Position numbers and translations under genes: made by a program. The notes below the pieces were generated by a model. That model did no database searches and was not told where the DNA came from. It saw only the letters and a list, made by a program, of their open reading frames with translations. A stretch of 38,201 bases of DNA from an uncultured Bacteroidales bacterium (GTDB lineage: Bacteria > Bacteroidota > Bacteroidia > Bacteroidales > Muribaculaceae): contig URIC01000015.1 in NCBI GenBank assembly GCA_900547755.1, positions 1-38,201 of the forward strand. Reading direction: 5' to 3'. This document shows positions 26,423 through 35,281 of the stretch, piece after piece (positions within the stretch are counted from its first letter, which is position 1; each line of letters begins with the position of its first letter).

Positions 26423-26444
26423 TTAGTTTTTTTTATTAACTTTG
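26415..26444 (+). promoter_or_regulatory. Promoter of purH
   Basis: TTG (26415-26417), 19 bases, TAACTTTG (26437-26444), a perfect -7 box. Transcription would start near 26450, giving a leader of about 68 bases. Confidence 0.75.
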
Positions 26445-26458
26445 CATTCCCTAATCTG

Positions 26459-26494
26459 ATAGAGAGAGGTGTGCCTGCATCTCTCTATTCAGGC
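26459..26494 (+). promoter_or_regulatory. purH leader with two competing RNA helices
   Basis: ATAGAGAGA (26459-26467) pairs with TCTCTCTAT (26480-26488), with a 12-base loop. GCCTG in that loop (26473-26477) is complementary to CAGGC (26490-26494) just downstream. The two helices cannot easily form together, because one base would have to span nine base pairs, so they look mutually exclusive. I do not recognise a known riboswitch class. Confidence 0.4.
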
Positions 26495-26518
26495 TAACAT
26501 ACAAATATTGAACGACCT

Positions 26519-28042
26519 ATGGAGGATAAGAAAAAAATCAAGTCAGCCCTTGTGTCCGTGTTCCACAAGGATGGGTTAGACCGCATAATAAAGTTACTGC
26601 ACCAGAACGGAGTGAAACTCATCTCCACCGGTGGCACACAATCGTTTATCGAAGGCCTGGGTATTCCCTGCGCCGCCGTGGAAGACCTCACGGGTTATCC
26701 CTCCATACTCGGGGGAAGAGTCAAGACTCTACACCCCAAAGTGTTCGGCGGCATCCTCGGCCGGCGCGAAAACGACGGAGACCGTCTGCAGATGTCCCAA
26801 TATGATATCCCCGACATCGACCTGGTGATCGTGGACCTCTATCCCTTTGAAGATACAGTAGCCTCCGGAGCCTCCGAAGCCGACATTATCGAGAAAATAG
26901 ACATAGGAGGCATCTCCCTGATTCGCGGCGCCGCAAAGAACTTCAACGATGTCGTGATTGTAGCATCCAAAGCTCAATACAGTCCGTTGCAGAACATTCT
27001 GGAGGAAAACGGAGCATTTACCACTTTGGAACAACGCAAATTCTTCGCCCGCGAAGCATTCGCCGTCTCCAGCGCCTATGACTCGGCCATTTTCAACTGG
27101 TTTGACCGCGACACGCACTCTGACCTGCGCCTCTGCAAAAACGGCTCCCGCGTCCTGCGTTACGGCGAGAACCCCCACCAGAAAGCCTGCTATTTCGGAG
27201 ACTTTGACGCTATGTTCACTAAATTACACGGCAAAGAAATATCCTACAACAACCTTTTGGATATCGATGCCGCCGTTTCTCTGATAAGCGATTTCGACAC
27301 ACCGACATTCGCTATACTCAAGCATAACAACGCCTGCGGCATAGCCAGCCGCGCCACAATCGAAGAGGCTTGGGAAGCCGCCCTGGCCTGTGACCCGGTG
27401 TCTGCATTCGGCGGCGTCCTCATAGCCAACGGCCCTGTCGATAAGGCCACAGCAGAGAAAATAAACAAGATATTTCTGGAGGTAATCATCGCTCCCGAAT
27501 ACTCCGACGAGGCTCTTGAAATTCTCAAGACAAAGAAGAACCGCATTATTCTGGTAGCCAAAGACCTCACACTGCCCGCCATGCGTTATCGCTCGGCACT
27601 TAACGGTGTTCTCGCACAGCAGGCCGACACTTCGGTAGAAAAGGCCGCCGACTTCCGCATCGTCTCCCAAAAGCAGCCGACAGCCACCGAGCTGGAAGAC
27701 CTGGAATTCGCGCTCAAGGTTGTGAAGCATAGCAAGAGCAACGCTATCGTTTTGGCAAAAGGAGGACAGCTATGTGCCAGCGGAATAGGTCAGACCTCGC
27801 GCGTAGACTCTTTGAAACAGGCCATCGAGAAAGCAACCGCCTTCGGATTCGACCTGAACGGTGCCGTAATGGCGTCCGATGCCTTCTTCCCATTTGCAGA
27901 CTGCGTGGAGATAGCCGACAAGGCCGGTATCACTGCGGTAGTACATCCCGGAGGCTCCGTGCGTGACCAGGAGTCCGTAGACTACTGCGATTCCCACGAT
28001 ATGGCCATGGCCATGACCGGCATACGTCACTTCAAACACTAA
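26519..28042 (+). CDS. purH: AICAR transformylase / IMP cyclohydrolase
   Basis: Last two steps of de novo IMP synthesis. The N-terminal IMP cyclohydrolase domain (residues about 5-200) starts with ALVSVFHKDGL and contains TGGT and GGRVKTLHP. The C-terminal transformylase domain carries the KHNNACG motif (K268, H269) and the late SDAFFPFAD and HPGGSVRDQE motifs. 507 residues, normal for the family. It consumes 10-formyl-THF, which the ftcD product upstream can supply after conversion by FolD-type activity encoded elsewhere. Followed after 66 bases by mreB with no clear promoter, so the elongasome genes are probably read from the purH promoter, an arrangement common in Bacteroidales. Confidence 0.97.
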   Translation: MEDKKKIKSALVSVFHKDGLDRIIKLLHQNGVKLISTGGTQSFIEGLGIPCAAVEDLTGYPSILGGRVKTLHPKVFGGILGRRENDGDRLQMSQYDIPDIDLVIVDLYPFEDTVASGASEADIIEKIDIGGISLIRGAAKNFNDVVIVASKAQYSPLQNILEENGAFTTLEQRKFFAREAFAVSSAYDSAIFNWFDRDTHSDLRLCKNGSRVLRYGENPHQKACYFGDFDAMFTKLHGKEISYNNLLDIDAAVSLISDFDTPTFAILKHNNACGIASRATIEEAWEAALACDPVSAFGGVLIANGPVDKATAEKINKIFLEVIIAPEYSDEALEILKTKKNRIILVAKDLTLPAMRYRSALNGVLAQQADTSVEKAADFRIVSQKQPTATELEDLEFALKVVKHSKSNAIVLAKGGQLCASGIGQTSRVDSLKQAIEKATAFGFDLNGAVMASDAFFPFADCVEIADKAGITAVVHPGGSVRDQESVDYCDSHDMAMAMTGIRHFKH

Positions 28043-28108
28043 AACGGCCTCTTCCCCCGTTATAAGAAAGAGCTTTTTCTCTCCACTTAAAACACAAATT
28101 ATCACCAA

Positions 28109-29134
28109 ATGGGATTCTTTTCGTTCACTCAGGAGATAGCCATGGACCTTGGCACAGCCAACTCCGTTATCATCCACAACAATAAGATAGTGGTCAACCA
28201 GCCGAGTGTAGTGGCTGTAGAGACCAAGAAAGACCGAGTGATTGCCGTAGGCGACCAGGCACATCAGATGGAAGGCAAGGAGCCGCCGGGCATACGCACC
28301 ATCCGGCCGCTGCGCGACGGTGTAATAGCCGACTACACAGCCGCCGAACAGATGATTCGAGGGCTGGTGAAGCTGGTGAGCAGCAAGCGCCGCTGGTTTG
28401 CACCTTCACTCCGTATGGTAGTTTGTATTCCCTCGGGCAGTACAGAGGTTGAGATTCGTGCCGTCAAGGACTCCAGCGAGCAGGCCGGAGGGCGCGAGGT
28501 TTACCTTATTCCCGAACCTATGGCCGCGGCCCTCGGCATAGGTATTGACGTAGAAGCGCCTCAGGGCAATATGATTGTGGATATAGGTGGCGGAACGACT
28601 GAAATTGCAGTAATATCCTTAGGGGGCATCGCTTCCAACAAGAGTATCCGAATAGCCGGCAACGAGCTGACTTCAGACATACAGGACCACATGAGCCGGG
28701 TTCACAACCTCAAGGTAGGAGAAAGAATGGCCGAGCGAATAAAAATCAACGTAGGCTCCGCCCTAACAGAGCTTGACAACCCGCCCGAAGACTTCATTGT
28801 CCGCGGTCCCAACAAGATTACAGCTCTGCCTATGGAGGTGAGCGTCTCCTATCAGGAGATAGCGCACTGCCTGGACAAGACCATCTCCAAGATGGAGGCG
28901 GCTGTCCTCGCCGCTCTTGAGAACACACAGCCCGAACTTTATACGGACATCGTCGAGAACGGCATCTATCTGGCCGGGGGAGGCGCACTGCTCCGTGGGC
29001 TTGACAAGCGTTTCACCGACAAGTTCGGCATCCAGTTCCACATAGCCGAGGAACCCTTGTTGGCCGTGGCACGCGGCACCGGCGTCGCGCTGAAGAATAT
29101 TCGCCGCTTCTCCTTCCTTCAGAAGAATACCTGA
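28109..29134 (+). CDS. mreB: Rod-shape-determining actin homologue MreB
   Basis: Bacterial actin that organises the elongasome under the inner membrane. Seen: ATP-binding phosphate 1 loop MDLGTANS, DIGGGTTE of phosphate 2, the adenosine segment LAGGGALLRG, and a normal length of 341 residues. The short hydrophobic start MGFFSFTQE fits membrane contact. First of mreBCD-mrdA-rodA. Confidence 0.97.
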   Translation: MGFFSFTQEIAMDLGTANSVIIHNNKIVVNQPSVVAVETKKDRVIAVGDQAHQMEGKEPPGIRTIRPLRDGVIADYTAAEQMIRGLVKLVSSKRRWFAPSLRMVVCIPSGSTEVEIRAVKDSSEQAGGREVYLIPEPMAAALGIGIDVEAPQGNMIVDIGGGTTEIAVISLGGIASNKSIRIAGNELTSDIQDHMSRVHNLKVGERMAERIKINVGSALTELDNPPEDFIVRGPNKITALPMEVSVSYQEIAHCLDKTISKMEAAVLAALENTQPELYTDIVENGIYLAGGGALLRGLDKRFTDKFGIQFHIAEEPLLAVARGTGVALKNIRRFSFLQKNT

Positions 29135-29153
29135 CAATACGCTCAAAGCAAGT

Positions 29154-29182
29154 GGGGGATGTCCCGTATACGGATATCCCCC
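29154..29182 (+). repeat. Hairpin in the mreB-mreC gap
   Basis: GGGGGAT (29154-29160) pairs with ATCCCCC (29176-29182). The interior contains the 10-base palindrome CCGTATACGG (29164-29173). No T run follows, so it may be an mRNA processing or stability element that sets different mreB and mreC levels. Confidence 0.5.
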
Positions 29183-29200
29183 CTTGATAGTAAATACACT

Positions 29201-29228
29201 CACAGATACTGAAACACAGATACTGAAA
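29201..29228 (+). repeat. 14-base tandem repeat upstream of mreC
   Basis: CACAGATACTGAAA occurs twice without a gap (29201-29214 and 29215-29228), ending 4 bases before the GTG start of mreC. It occupies the translation-initiation region. Confidence 0.8.
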
Positions 29229-29232
29229 CAAG

Positions 29233-30093
29233 GTGCGTTCACTTCTCTGCTTTTTAATGAAATACAGCACGGCGATGCTCTTCATCGTCTATCTGCTGGC
29301 GGGATTCATGTTGCTGTTTACCGGCAACATGTACCAGAGAAGCGCATACCTGACCTCGGCCAATTCGGTAAGCAGCGCCGTCTATGAGACTGCCAACGGA
29401 GTGACCGGATATTTCAATCTGCGCAGCATCAACGAAGGCCTGCAACAGCGTAACGCAGCCCTGGAGAACGAGTTGCTGAACATAAGGAACGAAATGGACC
29501 GTCTGCGGACCATGCTGCCGCCGGATTCCGCTGATGCCGTCTACAGGTCCAAAGACCGGTTCCGCTTTGTCATTGCCTCGGTGATAAACAATAGCGTGAA
29601 CCGCCCATGCAATTACTTCACCATAAACAAGGGTGAGAAATCGGGAATACGCCCGGGCATGGGCGTTCTGTCTCACAATGGTGTGGCCGGCATAGTCGGG
29701 TCCGTCGGACCCAACGCCTCCCGCGTAATCTCGCTGCTCAACGTCAATCAGGAGTTTTCCGTAAAACTGAAAGGCTCGTCCACTGTAATCGGCACCCTGC
29801 GCTGGCACGAAGGCAGTCCGGACATCGCTTACATTGACGAACTGCCGCGCCATGTGCGTTACCACACCGGCGACACTATCATTACCAGCGGGTTCTCCTC
29901 CACTTTCCCTCCCGGTCTGCCCGTGGGTGTAATCATGTCGCAGGTCAAGGCCAAGGATGACAACTTCTTCACCCTTAAGGTCAGACTGTTCACCAACTTC
30001 CACGAGCTAAACTCCGTGCGTGTCATTATCGACGAATATAAGGCCGAATTGGACTCGCTGATGCAATTCGATAAAACAGAAGAGAATAAATAA
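29233..30093 (+). CDS. mreC: Rod-shape-determining protein MreC
   Basis: Periplasmic scaffold that activates the RodA-PBP2 pair. One transmembrane helix at about residues 13-33, then a coiled coil (about 68-98, rich in Glu/Asn/Leu heptads) and the two beta-domains, with VINNSVNRPCNYFTINKGEK and GVAGIVGSVG typical. 286 residues. I chose GTG at 29233 over the ATG at 29257 because the extra residues MRSLLCFLMKY match the usual Bacteroidales MreC start. It overlaps mreD by one base (TAATG). Confidence 0.92.
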   Translation: MRSLLCFLMKYSTAMLFIVYLLAGFMLLFTGNMYQRSAYLTSANSVSSAVYETANGVTGYFNLRSINEGLQQRNAALENELLNIRNEMDRLRTMLPPDSADAVYRSKDRFRFVIASVINNSVNRPCNYFTINKGEKSGIRPGMGVLSHNGVAGIVGSVGPNASRVISLLNVNQEFSVKLKGSSTVIGTLRWHEGSPDIAYIDELPRHVRYHTGDTIITSGFSSTFPPGLPVGVIMSQVKAKDDNFFTLKVRLFTNFHELNSVRVIIDEYKAELDSLMQFDKTEENK

Positions 30094-30614
30094 TGGGACG
30101 AGACACAGCCAAATACTTACTGATGATTCTGTGCCTGATGCTGGTACAGATACTCATCTGCAACCGCATCATGCTCTTCTCCGTGGCAGTACCCATAATC
30201 TTCTTCTATCCTATCCTGCGTCTTCCCATGAGCCTGTCCGTGAAATGGGTATTGACCATCGCTTTTCTTATGGGCTTCGTGGTTGACATTTTCTCGGACA
30301 CCCCGGGAGTCAATACTATCAGCTGTACCGTACTGGCAGTAGTGCGCCGGCCCGTGTTCCACTCTTACACCGGCAACGACGAGGCACTCGCCGGAGTCTC
30401 ACCGTGCATAGGCGTTTTAGGCTTCTGGACTCTGTTTAAGTATCTGATTGTCTGCACGCCCATCTATTGTATCCTGGCCATCGGTCTTGAATATTTCTCA
30501 TTCGTAAATCTGCAACGCACTCTCTGCGTCATGGCGGCCAGTTCATTTCTTTCATTCATACTGTTGCTGGGTATCGATGCCCTCACGGGCAGCAAGAGCA
30601 AGACTTTCCATTAA
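30093..30614 (+). CDS. mreD: Rod-shape-determining membrane protein MreD
   Basis: A 173-residue, very hydrophobic protein with about five or six membrane segments, in the MreD position and with the family pattern (GFVVDIFSDTPGVNTISCTV). Part of the elongasome core in the inner membrane. The start shares a base with the mreC stop. Confidence 0.9.
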   Translation: MGRDTAKYLLMILCLMLVQILICNRIMLFSVAVPIIFFYPILRLPMSLSVKWVLTIAFLMGFVVDIFSDTPGVNTISCTVLAVVRRPVFHSYTGNDEALAGVSPCIGVLGFWTLFKYLIVCTPIYCILAIGLEYFSFVNLQRTLCVMAASSFLSFILLLGIDALTGSKSKTFH

Positions 30615-30662
30615 TAACCGGAAATCTCGCTCACCCGGCCTACCACTTCGGATATACGCTTA

Positions 30663-32516
30663 ATGGCTAAAGATTATAAACTGGAAAGACGCAAATATGT
30701 GATTGCAGGCTTCATTATCCTGATAGTCTGCATCTATATTTATCGTCTTATCGGGCTTCAGCTTGGAGACAACCCATATAAAATAAGCGCCGAGAGCAAC
30801 GCTTTCCTGAAACGCACGCTGTACCCTGCCCGAGGCGTCATCTACGACCGTAACGGCGAGCTGGTAGTCTTCAACCAACCGGCATACGACCTCATGCTCA
30901 TCCCCAAGGATGTGGAGGGGTTTGACACTTTGTCCCTTTGCAACACTCTGCGAATCACCCCTGAGCAGCTAAGAGAAAAATGGGCCGATATGAAAGACAC
31001 GCACAAGAATCCCGGATATTCGGCTTACACTGCCCAAAAACTCATATCTCACCTCTCGCAACAGGATTACGGACGTCTCCAGGAAAAGATGTATCTTTTC
31101 CCGGGTTTCTACATACAGAAGCGCACCATACGCCAATATGCCCACCATGTGGCGGCCAATGTGCTGGGCAACATACGTGAAGTGTCAGCGGCAGACCTGG
31201 AACGTGACGGATACTACCGCAGCGGTGACTATACCGGTGACCTCGGCGTTGAAAAGAGTTACGAGACATATCTGCGAGGAGTGAAAGGCGAAGAGATTCT
31301 GATGAAGGATGCCCTTGGCCGGGTAAAAGGCAAGTATGAGGATGGGAGATATGACGTCTCTCCCCGCTCAGGCCGCAATCTCACCCTGTCCATTGACATT
31401 GAGTTGCAGGAATACGGCGAGGCTCTGATGGCCGGCAAGAATGGCGCCATAGTCTGCATAGAACCCTCGACAGGAGAGATACTCGCTTTGGTCACCGCAC
31501 CATCCTATGACCCTTCTCTACTTCTTGGTCGCGAGCGTGGCAAGCACTATGCAGAGCTGGTGAAAGACCCTCGGAAACCCCTTTTTGACAGGGCGCTTCA
31601 GGCGGCATATCCTCCCGGCTCAACTTTCAAGCCCACACAAGGCATGATTCTGCTTCAGGAGGGCATCATAACCACCTCCACCACATTCCCGTGCGCACGC
31701 GGATACCGCAACGGGCTCACTGTTGGCTGTCATCCTCACGGGTCCCCCATCGCGCTGAAACCGGCCCTTCAGACCTCTTGCAACGCCTTTTTCTGCTGGG
31801 GGTTCAAATACTTGATAGACAAACCCGGAACCACAGCCTCCGAACAACTCACGAAGTGGAAGAATTATCTGGTGGAGATGGGTTACGGATACAAACTCGG
31901 AGTTGACCTCCCCTCCGAAAGCAGAGGTTTCATACCCAATGCCGAATACTATACCGACGCGCTGAAAAAGTGGAGCGGCAACAGCATTATTTCTGTCTCC
32001 ATAGGTCAGGGTGAAGTACTCGCCACTCCCATACAGATTGCAAACCTCGCCGCCCAGATAGCCAACCGAGGGTGGTATTACACGCCTCACGTGGTAAAGG
32101 AAATCCAGGACACCGTACTGCCGTCTCAGTTCCGGGTGAAGCACACACCGCATATCAAAAAAGAGTGGTATGAAGCGGTGGCAGAAGGTATGCGAATGGC
32201 TGTATTGGGCGGTACCTGCAAGAAAGCCAACCTGCCTGACATTGAAGTATGCGGCAAGACAGGTACAGCACAGAACCCGCACGGCGCCGACCACTCCGCC
32301 TTCATGGGTTTTGCCCCCTACCGCGACCCCAAGATTGCAGTTGCCGTATACGTGGAGAACGCCGGATACGGAGCTGCCTTCGGTGTTCCTATCGGAACCC
32401 TTATGATAGAGAAATACCTGAAACGTCAGATTCGCCCCTCGCTCAAGGGCATGGAAGAACAGATGATGAACGCAAGGGTAGCTGTAAAACAAGATAAAAA
32501 AGATACTCAAGAATAG
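30663..32516 (+). CDS. mrdA: Penicillin-binding protein 2 (elongasome transpeptidase)
   Basis: Class B PBP that cross-links peptidoglycan during elongation. One N-terminal membrane helix (about residues 13-31), then a pedestal domain beginning TLYPARGVIYDRNGELVV. Transpeptidase motifs are all present: S320-T-F-K323 (nucleophile S320), S372-C-N374 and K532-T-G. 617 residues, normal. 48 bases after mreD and followed after 5 bases by rodA, its glycosyltransferase partner. Confidence 0.96.
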   Translation: MAKDYKLERRKYVIAGFIILIVCIYIYRLIGLQLGDNPYKISAESNAFLKRTLYPARGVIYDRNGELVVFNQPAYDLMLIPKDVEGFDTLSLCNTLRITPEQLREKWADMKDTHKNPGYSAYTAQKLISHLSQQDYGRLQEKMYLFPGFYIQKRTIRQYAHHVAANVLGNIREVSAADLERDGYYRSGDYTGDLGVEKSYETYLRGVKGEEILMKDALGRVKGKYEDGRYDVSPRSGRNLTLSIDIELQEYGEALMAGKNGAIVCIEPSTGEILALVTAPSYDPSLLLGRERGKHYAELVKDPRKPLFDRALQAAYPPGSTFKPTQGMILLQEGIITTSTTFPCARGYRNGLTVGCHPHGSPIALKPALQTSCNAFFCWGFKYLIDKPGTTASEQLTKWKNYLVEMGYGYKLGVDLPSESRGFIPNAEYYTDALKKWSGNSIISVSIGQGEVLATPIQIANLAAQIANRGWYYTPHVVKEIQDTVLPSQFRVKHTPHIKKEWYEAVAEGMRMAVLGGTCKKANLPDIEVCGKTGTAQNPHGADHSAFMGFAPYRDPKIAVAVYVENAGYGAAFGVPIGTLMIEKYLKRQIRPSLKGMEEQMMNARVAVKQDKKDTQE

Positions 32517-32521
32517 GAAAA

Positions 32522-33991
32522 GTGGAAACTCCGGCTACAACACAGAAATCCTCAGTGGTACACAACCTGGACTGGCTGACGCTAATCCTCTACCTGCTGC
32601 TCGTATCGGCAGGAGTGGTGAGCATCTATGCGGCAAGCTACGACTTTGACAACGCTTCAATATTCGATTTCACCGAATTCAGCGGCAAACAGGTCACATG
32701 GATTGGTCTGTCGCTTATACTTGGAATTGCAATCCTTAATATAGATTCGCGAGTGTTTGACACATACGCATACGCCATCTACGGAGCTGTAATTCTGCTA
32801 CTTATGGTGACGATAGCAGTAGCGCCGGACATAAAGGGGTCCCGCTCGTGGCTTGTTTTCGGCCCGGTCAGCCTGCAACCGGCGGAATTTGGAAAATTCG
32901 CCACCGCATTGGCTCTTGCAAAACTATTCAGCAGCTACAACTTCAGCCTCAACGCCAAAGTGAGCAACTACTTCAGAGCGCTGATAATAATTTTCCTGCC
33001 CATCTCTCTCATCCTGATGCAGAACGAGACGGGAAGCGCCCTGGTGTATATTTCGCTGATATTCGTACTCTATCGCGAAGGTATGAGCGGCATGGTTCTG
33101 CTCTCTTTTGTCTGCGCCATTGCATGGTTTGTAGTCACAGTCAAGTACACTACGCCCATCATACTGGGACTGCCTATGGGTCAGTTCGTGGTCTTCATAG
33201 CCGTCATGGTCATTTTTGTGGCCATGCTCTATTTCTTCTGCAAGAACTCCAAAGTGGCAGGTATAGTCCTCGCATGGTTCGCCGGTTCAGGCTTGATTGT
33301 AGGAATACTCGCTTACTTCGGCATAGAAATAAACGCACTGGCTTACTTCATGACCGCCATTTGCGTAGCCTTGTTATATGTGGTGCTGGTTATGTTCAGC
33401 CGACGTCTATCCAAATACATGGTATCAATAGGCTTCGTCGTGGCGTCTGTAATGTTTATGTTCTCCGTCAACTACGTATTCACCCAGGTACTCGGAGACC
33501 ATCAGCAGAACCGTATCAAGGTAGCTCTCGGCATAGAAGACAACATCAAAGGGGCCGGATATAACGTTAACCAAAGCCTCATAGCCATCGGCTCAGGCGG
33601 TCTGCAGGGCAAAGGATTTCTGGAAGGTACACAAACCAAACTCAAATATGTTCCGGAACAGCACACCGACTTTATTTTCTGCACTATAGGTGAGGAAGAA
33701 GGCTTCATCGGCTCGGTCATCGTCTTAGGACTGTTCCTGGCACTTATATTGCGCGTAATCCATATAGCCGAGCGACAACCGAACATTTTCGGTAGAGTCT
33801 ACGCCTACTGCGTGGCCTCTTACCTGATATTCCACATCTGCATCAACATAGGAATGGTGATAGGATTATGCCCTGTAATCGGCATACCGCTCCCCTTCTT
33901 CAGCTACGGAGGCTCCGCCCTCTGGGGATTTACCATTCTCCTCTTTATTTTGCTGCGAATCGATGCCGCCAGAAACAAGAACAGGGAATAA
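32522..33991 (+). CDS. rodA: Peptidoglycan glycosyltransferase RodA
   Basis: SEDS-family polymerase that works with PBP2. A 489-residue polytopic protein. SEDS features seen: RSWLVFGPVSLQPAEFGK, the TDFIFCTIGEEEGFIG segment containing the conserved acidic residues, and GIPLPFFSYGGSAL near the C-terminus. It is larger than the E. coli protein because of extra membrane segments in the middle (about residues 195-310), usual for Bacteroidales as I remember. The start is GTG at 32522; no ATG is available nearby. Confidence 0.95.
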   Translation: METPATTQKSSVVHNLDWLTLILYLLLVSAGVVSIYAASYDFDNASIFDFTEFSGKQVTWIGLSLILGIAILNIDSRVFDTYAYAIYGAVILLLMVTIAVAPDIKGSRSWLVFGPVSLQPAEFGKFATALALAKLFSSYNFSLNAKVSNYFRALIIIFLPISLILMQNETGSALVYISLIFVLYREGMSGMVLLSFVCAIAWFVVTVKYTTPIILGLPMGQFVVFIAVMVIFVAMLYFFCKNSKVAGIVLAWFAGSGLIVGILAYFGIEINALAYFMTAICVALLYVVLVMFSRRLSKYMVSIGFVVASVMFMFSVNYVFTQVLGDHQQNRIKVALGIEDNIKGAGYNVNQSLIAIGSGGLQGKGFLEGTQTKLKYVPEQHTDFIFCTIGEEEGFIGSVIVLGLFLALILRVIHIAERQPNIFGRVYAYCVASYLIFHICINIGMVIGLCPVIGIPLPFFSYGGSALWGFTILLFILLRIDAARNKNRE

Positions 33992-34058
33992 TAGTTGTCC
34001 CGGCGCACAAAACGCTGTCTACAAACGTTAATTCAATAGTTAAATATACATTAATACA

Positions 34059-34409
34059 ATGGCTAATAAAAGAGATTTCAAGAAGTATATAACAGCTGTG
34101 ACAAATGCTGTATGCCAGGACATGATGGACATCTGCTGCCTGGATAGTGTAGACTGCAACGCTGTGCAGGACGCTGTGATAGAGGTACTAAAGGCAGGCG
34201 AACTGGCCATAATCAAGACAGGGGTGAAATTTGACAAGACACCCGGCGCCTTCCCGGAAGGCGGCTACAAAAACGCCCGCCGCGTTTTCTACAAAGCCCT
34301 ATACAAGAAAGCCAACAAGGAGTTTTCAGAAACGCTTAACGCCGCTGTCAAAAAGTTTAACGCCGCAATACCGGAGCAGGTGAAGGCTGAAAACAAAGCT
34401 CACTCCTGA
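34059..34409 (+). CDS. Conserved small protein of unknown function
   Basis: A 116-residue soluble, mostly helical protein (MANKRDFKKYITAVTNAVCQ...). I recall similar short proteins starting MANKRD in Bacteroidales but no function. Four cysteines (C19, C26, C27, C33) lie close together, which could bind a metal or form disulfides. It lies 67 bases after rodA and 14 bases before the nitrilase gene, with which it is probably cotranscribed. The codon pattern is like its neighbours, and the ATG at 34059 is the only reasonable start. Confidence 0.7.
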   Translation: MANKRDFKKYITAVTNAVCQDMMDICCLDSVDCNAVQDAVIEVLKAGELAIIKTGVKFDKTPGAFPEGGYKNARRVFYKALYKKANKEFSETLNAAVKKFNAAIPEQVKAENKAHS

Positions 34410-34423
34410 ACACCTATCCCGAC

Positions 34424-35221
34424 ATGACTCCCAAACCGCTTAACGTCGCTTTGTACCCTCAGGATATAAAATGGGGGGACAAAGCAGCCAATATAGACAC
34501 ACTCATCTCAATAACCCAGAAGGTACACCCTCAGACAGACTTGCTCATTCTGCCCGAAACATTTTCCACCGGATTCCCCGCCGGCATGGACAAAGAGCAG
34601 GTGCGGGTCATGTCCGAGCGTAACACCGGCAAGACCATAGACACCATCAAGGCGTTGAGCCGTAAGTACGGCTTTGCCATCGCCGGCAGTTTCATAGCCG
34701 ACACCGGCGGCCTGCTATGCAACCGTGCATTCCTTATCGAGCCAAACGGAGAGGAATCCTTTGCCGACAAACGCCACCTATTCACGATGGCAGGAGAAGA
34801 CAAAGTCTTTTCTCCGGGAACCACACGTCGGAGCGTCCGGTTCAGAGGTTGGAATATAGCCATGATTGTGTGCTACGACATCCGGTTTCCCGTGTGGTGC
34901 CGCAACCGTAACAACGAATACGATGTGCTTATTGCTGTAGCCAACTGGCCCGTTTCCCGTGTATCCGCATGGAACAGCCTGCTCACCGCCCGTGCTATAG
35001 AGAATGAGGCATACGTACTCGGTGTGGATTGCCGAGGCACTGACAATCACGGGTTTGAGTATGACGGCTCCTCGGCGATAATTGATTTCAAAGGCAAACA
35101 CTTAGGAGTGACTGACCCGGACACGGGGCTAATCTATGCTTCCTTAGACCCTGACAGACTCGCTTCCTTCCGCAACAAATTTCCGGCCTGGCGAGACGCG
35201 GACACCTTCAGTCTCCTCTGA
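34424..35221 (+). CDS. Nitrilase-superfamily amidohydrolase (omega-amidase candidate)
   Basis: A 265-residue carbon-nitrogen hydrolase with the complete Glu-Lys-Cys triad: E45 (LPETFSTGF), K116 (DKRHLF) and C150 (VCYDIRFP). The size and the residues around Cys are those of the YafV/Nit2 branch, which hydrolyses alpha-ketoglutaramate or ketosuccinamate to repair transamination by-products. Substrate is inferred from family only. Cytoplasmic, no signal peptide. Confidence 0.85.
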   Translation: MTPKPLNVALYPQDIKWGDKAANIDTLISITQKVHPQTDLLILPETFSTGFPAGMDKEQVRVMSERNTGKTIDTIKALSRKYGFAIAGSFIADTGGLLCNRAFLIEPNGEESFADKRHLFTMAGEDKVFSPGTTRRSVRFRGWNIAMIVCYDIRFPVWCRNRNNEYDVLIAVANWPVSRVSAWNSLLTARAIENEAYVLGVDCRGTDNHGFEYDGSSAIIDFKGKHLGVTDPDTGLIYASLDPDRLASFRNKFPAWRDADTFSLL

Positions 35222-35229
35222 CAGAGACA

Positions 35230-35265
35230 CATAAGCAATGAACCCTGCAGGGTTCATTGCTTATG
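35230..35265. repeat. Perfect 36-base palindrome between the nitrilase and macro-like genes
   Basis: CATAAGCAATGAACCCTG (35230-35247) is followed directly by its exact reverse complement (35248-35265). As RNA it would be a 16-bp hairpin with a 4-base loop. No T run follows. It may be a strong but non-classical terminator, an mRNA stabiliser or a protein-binding site; it starts 8 bases after the nitrilase stop. Confidence 0.85.
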
Positions 35266-35281
35266 AATCCGGATAAAAGCC

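Noticed and set aside
26459..26494. Classical H-type pseudoknot (preQ1-like)
   Set aside because: The linker of one base cannot span a nine-base-pair stem, so both helices are unlikely to coexist.
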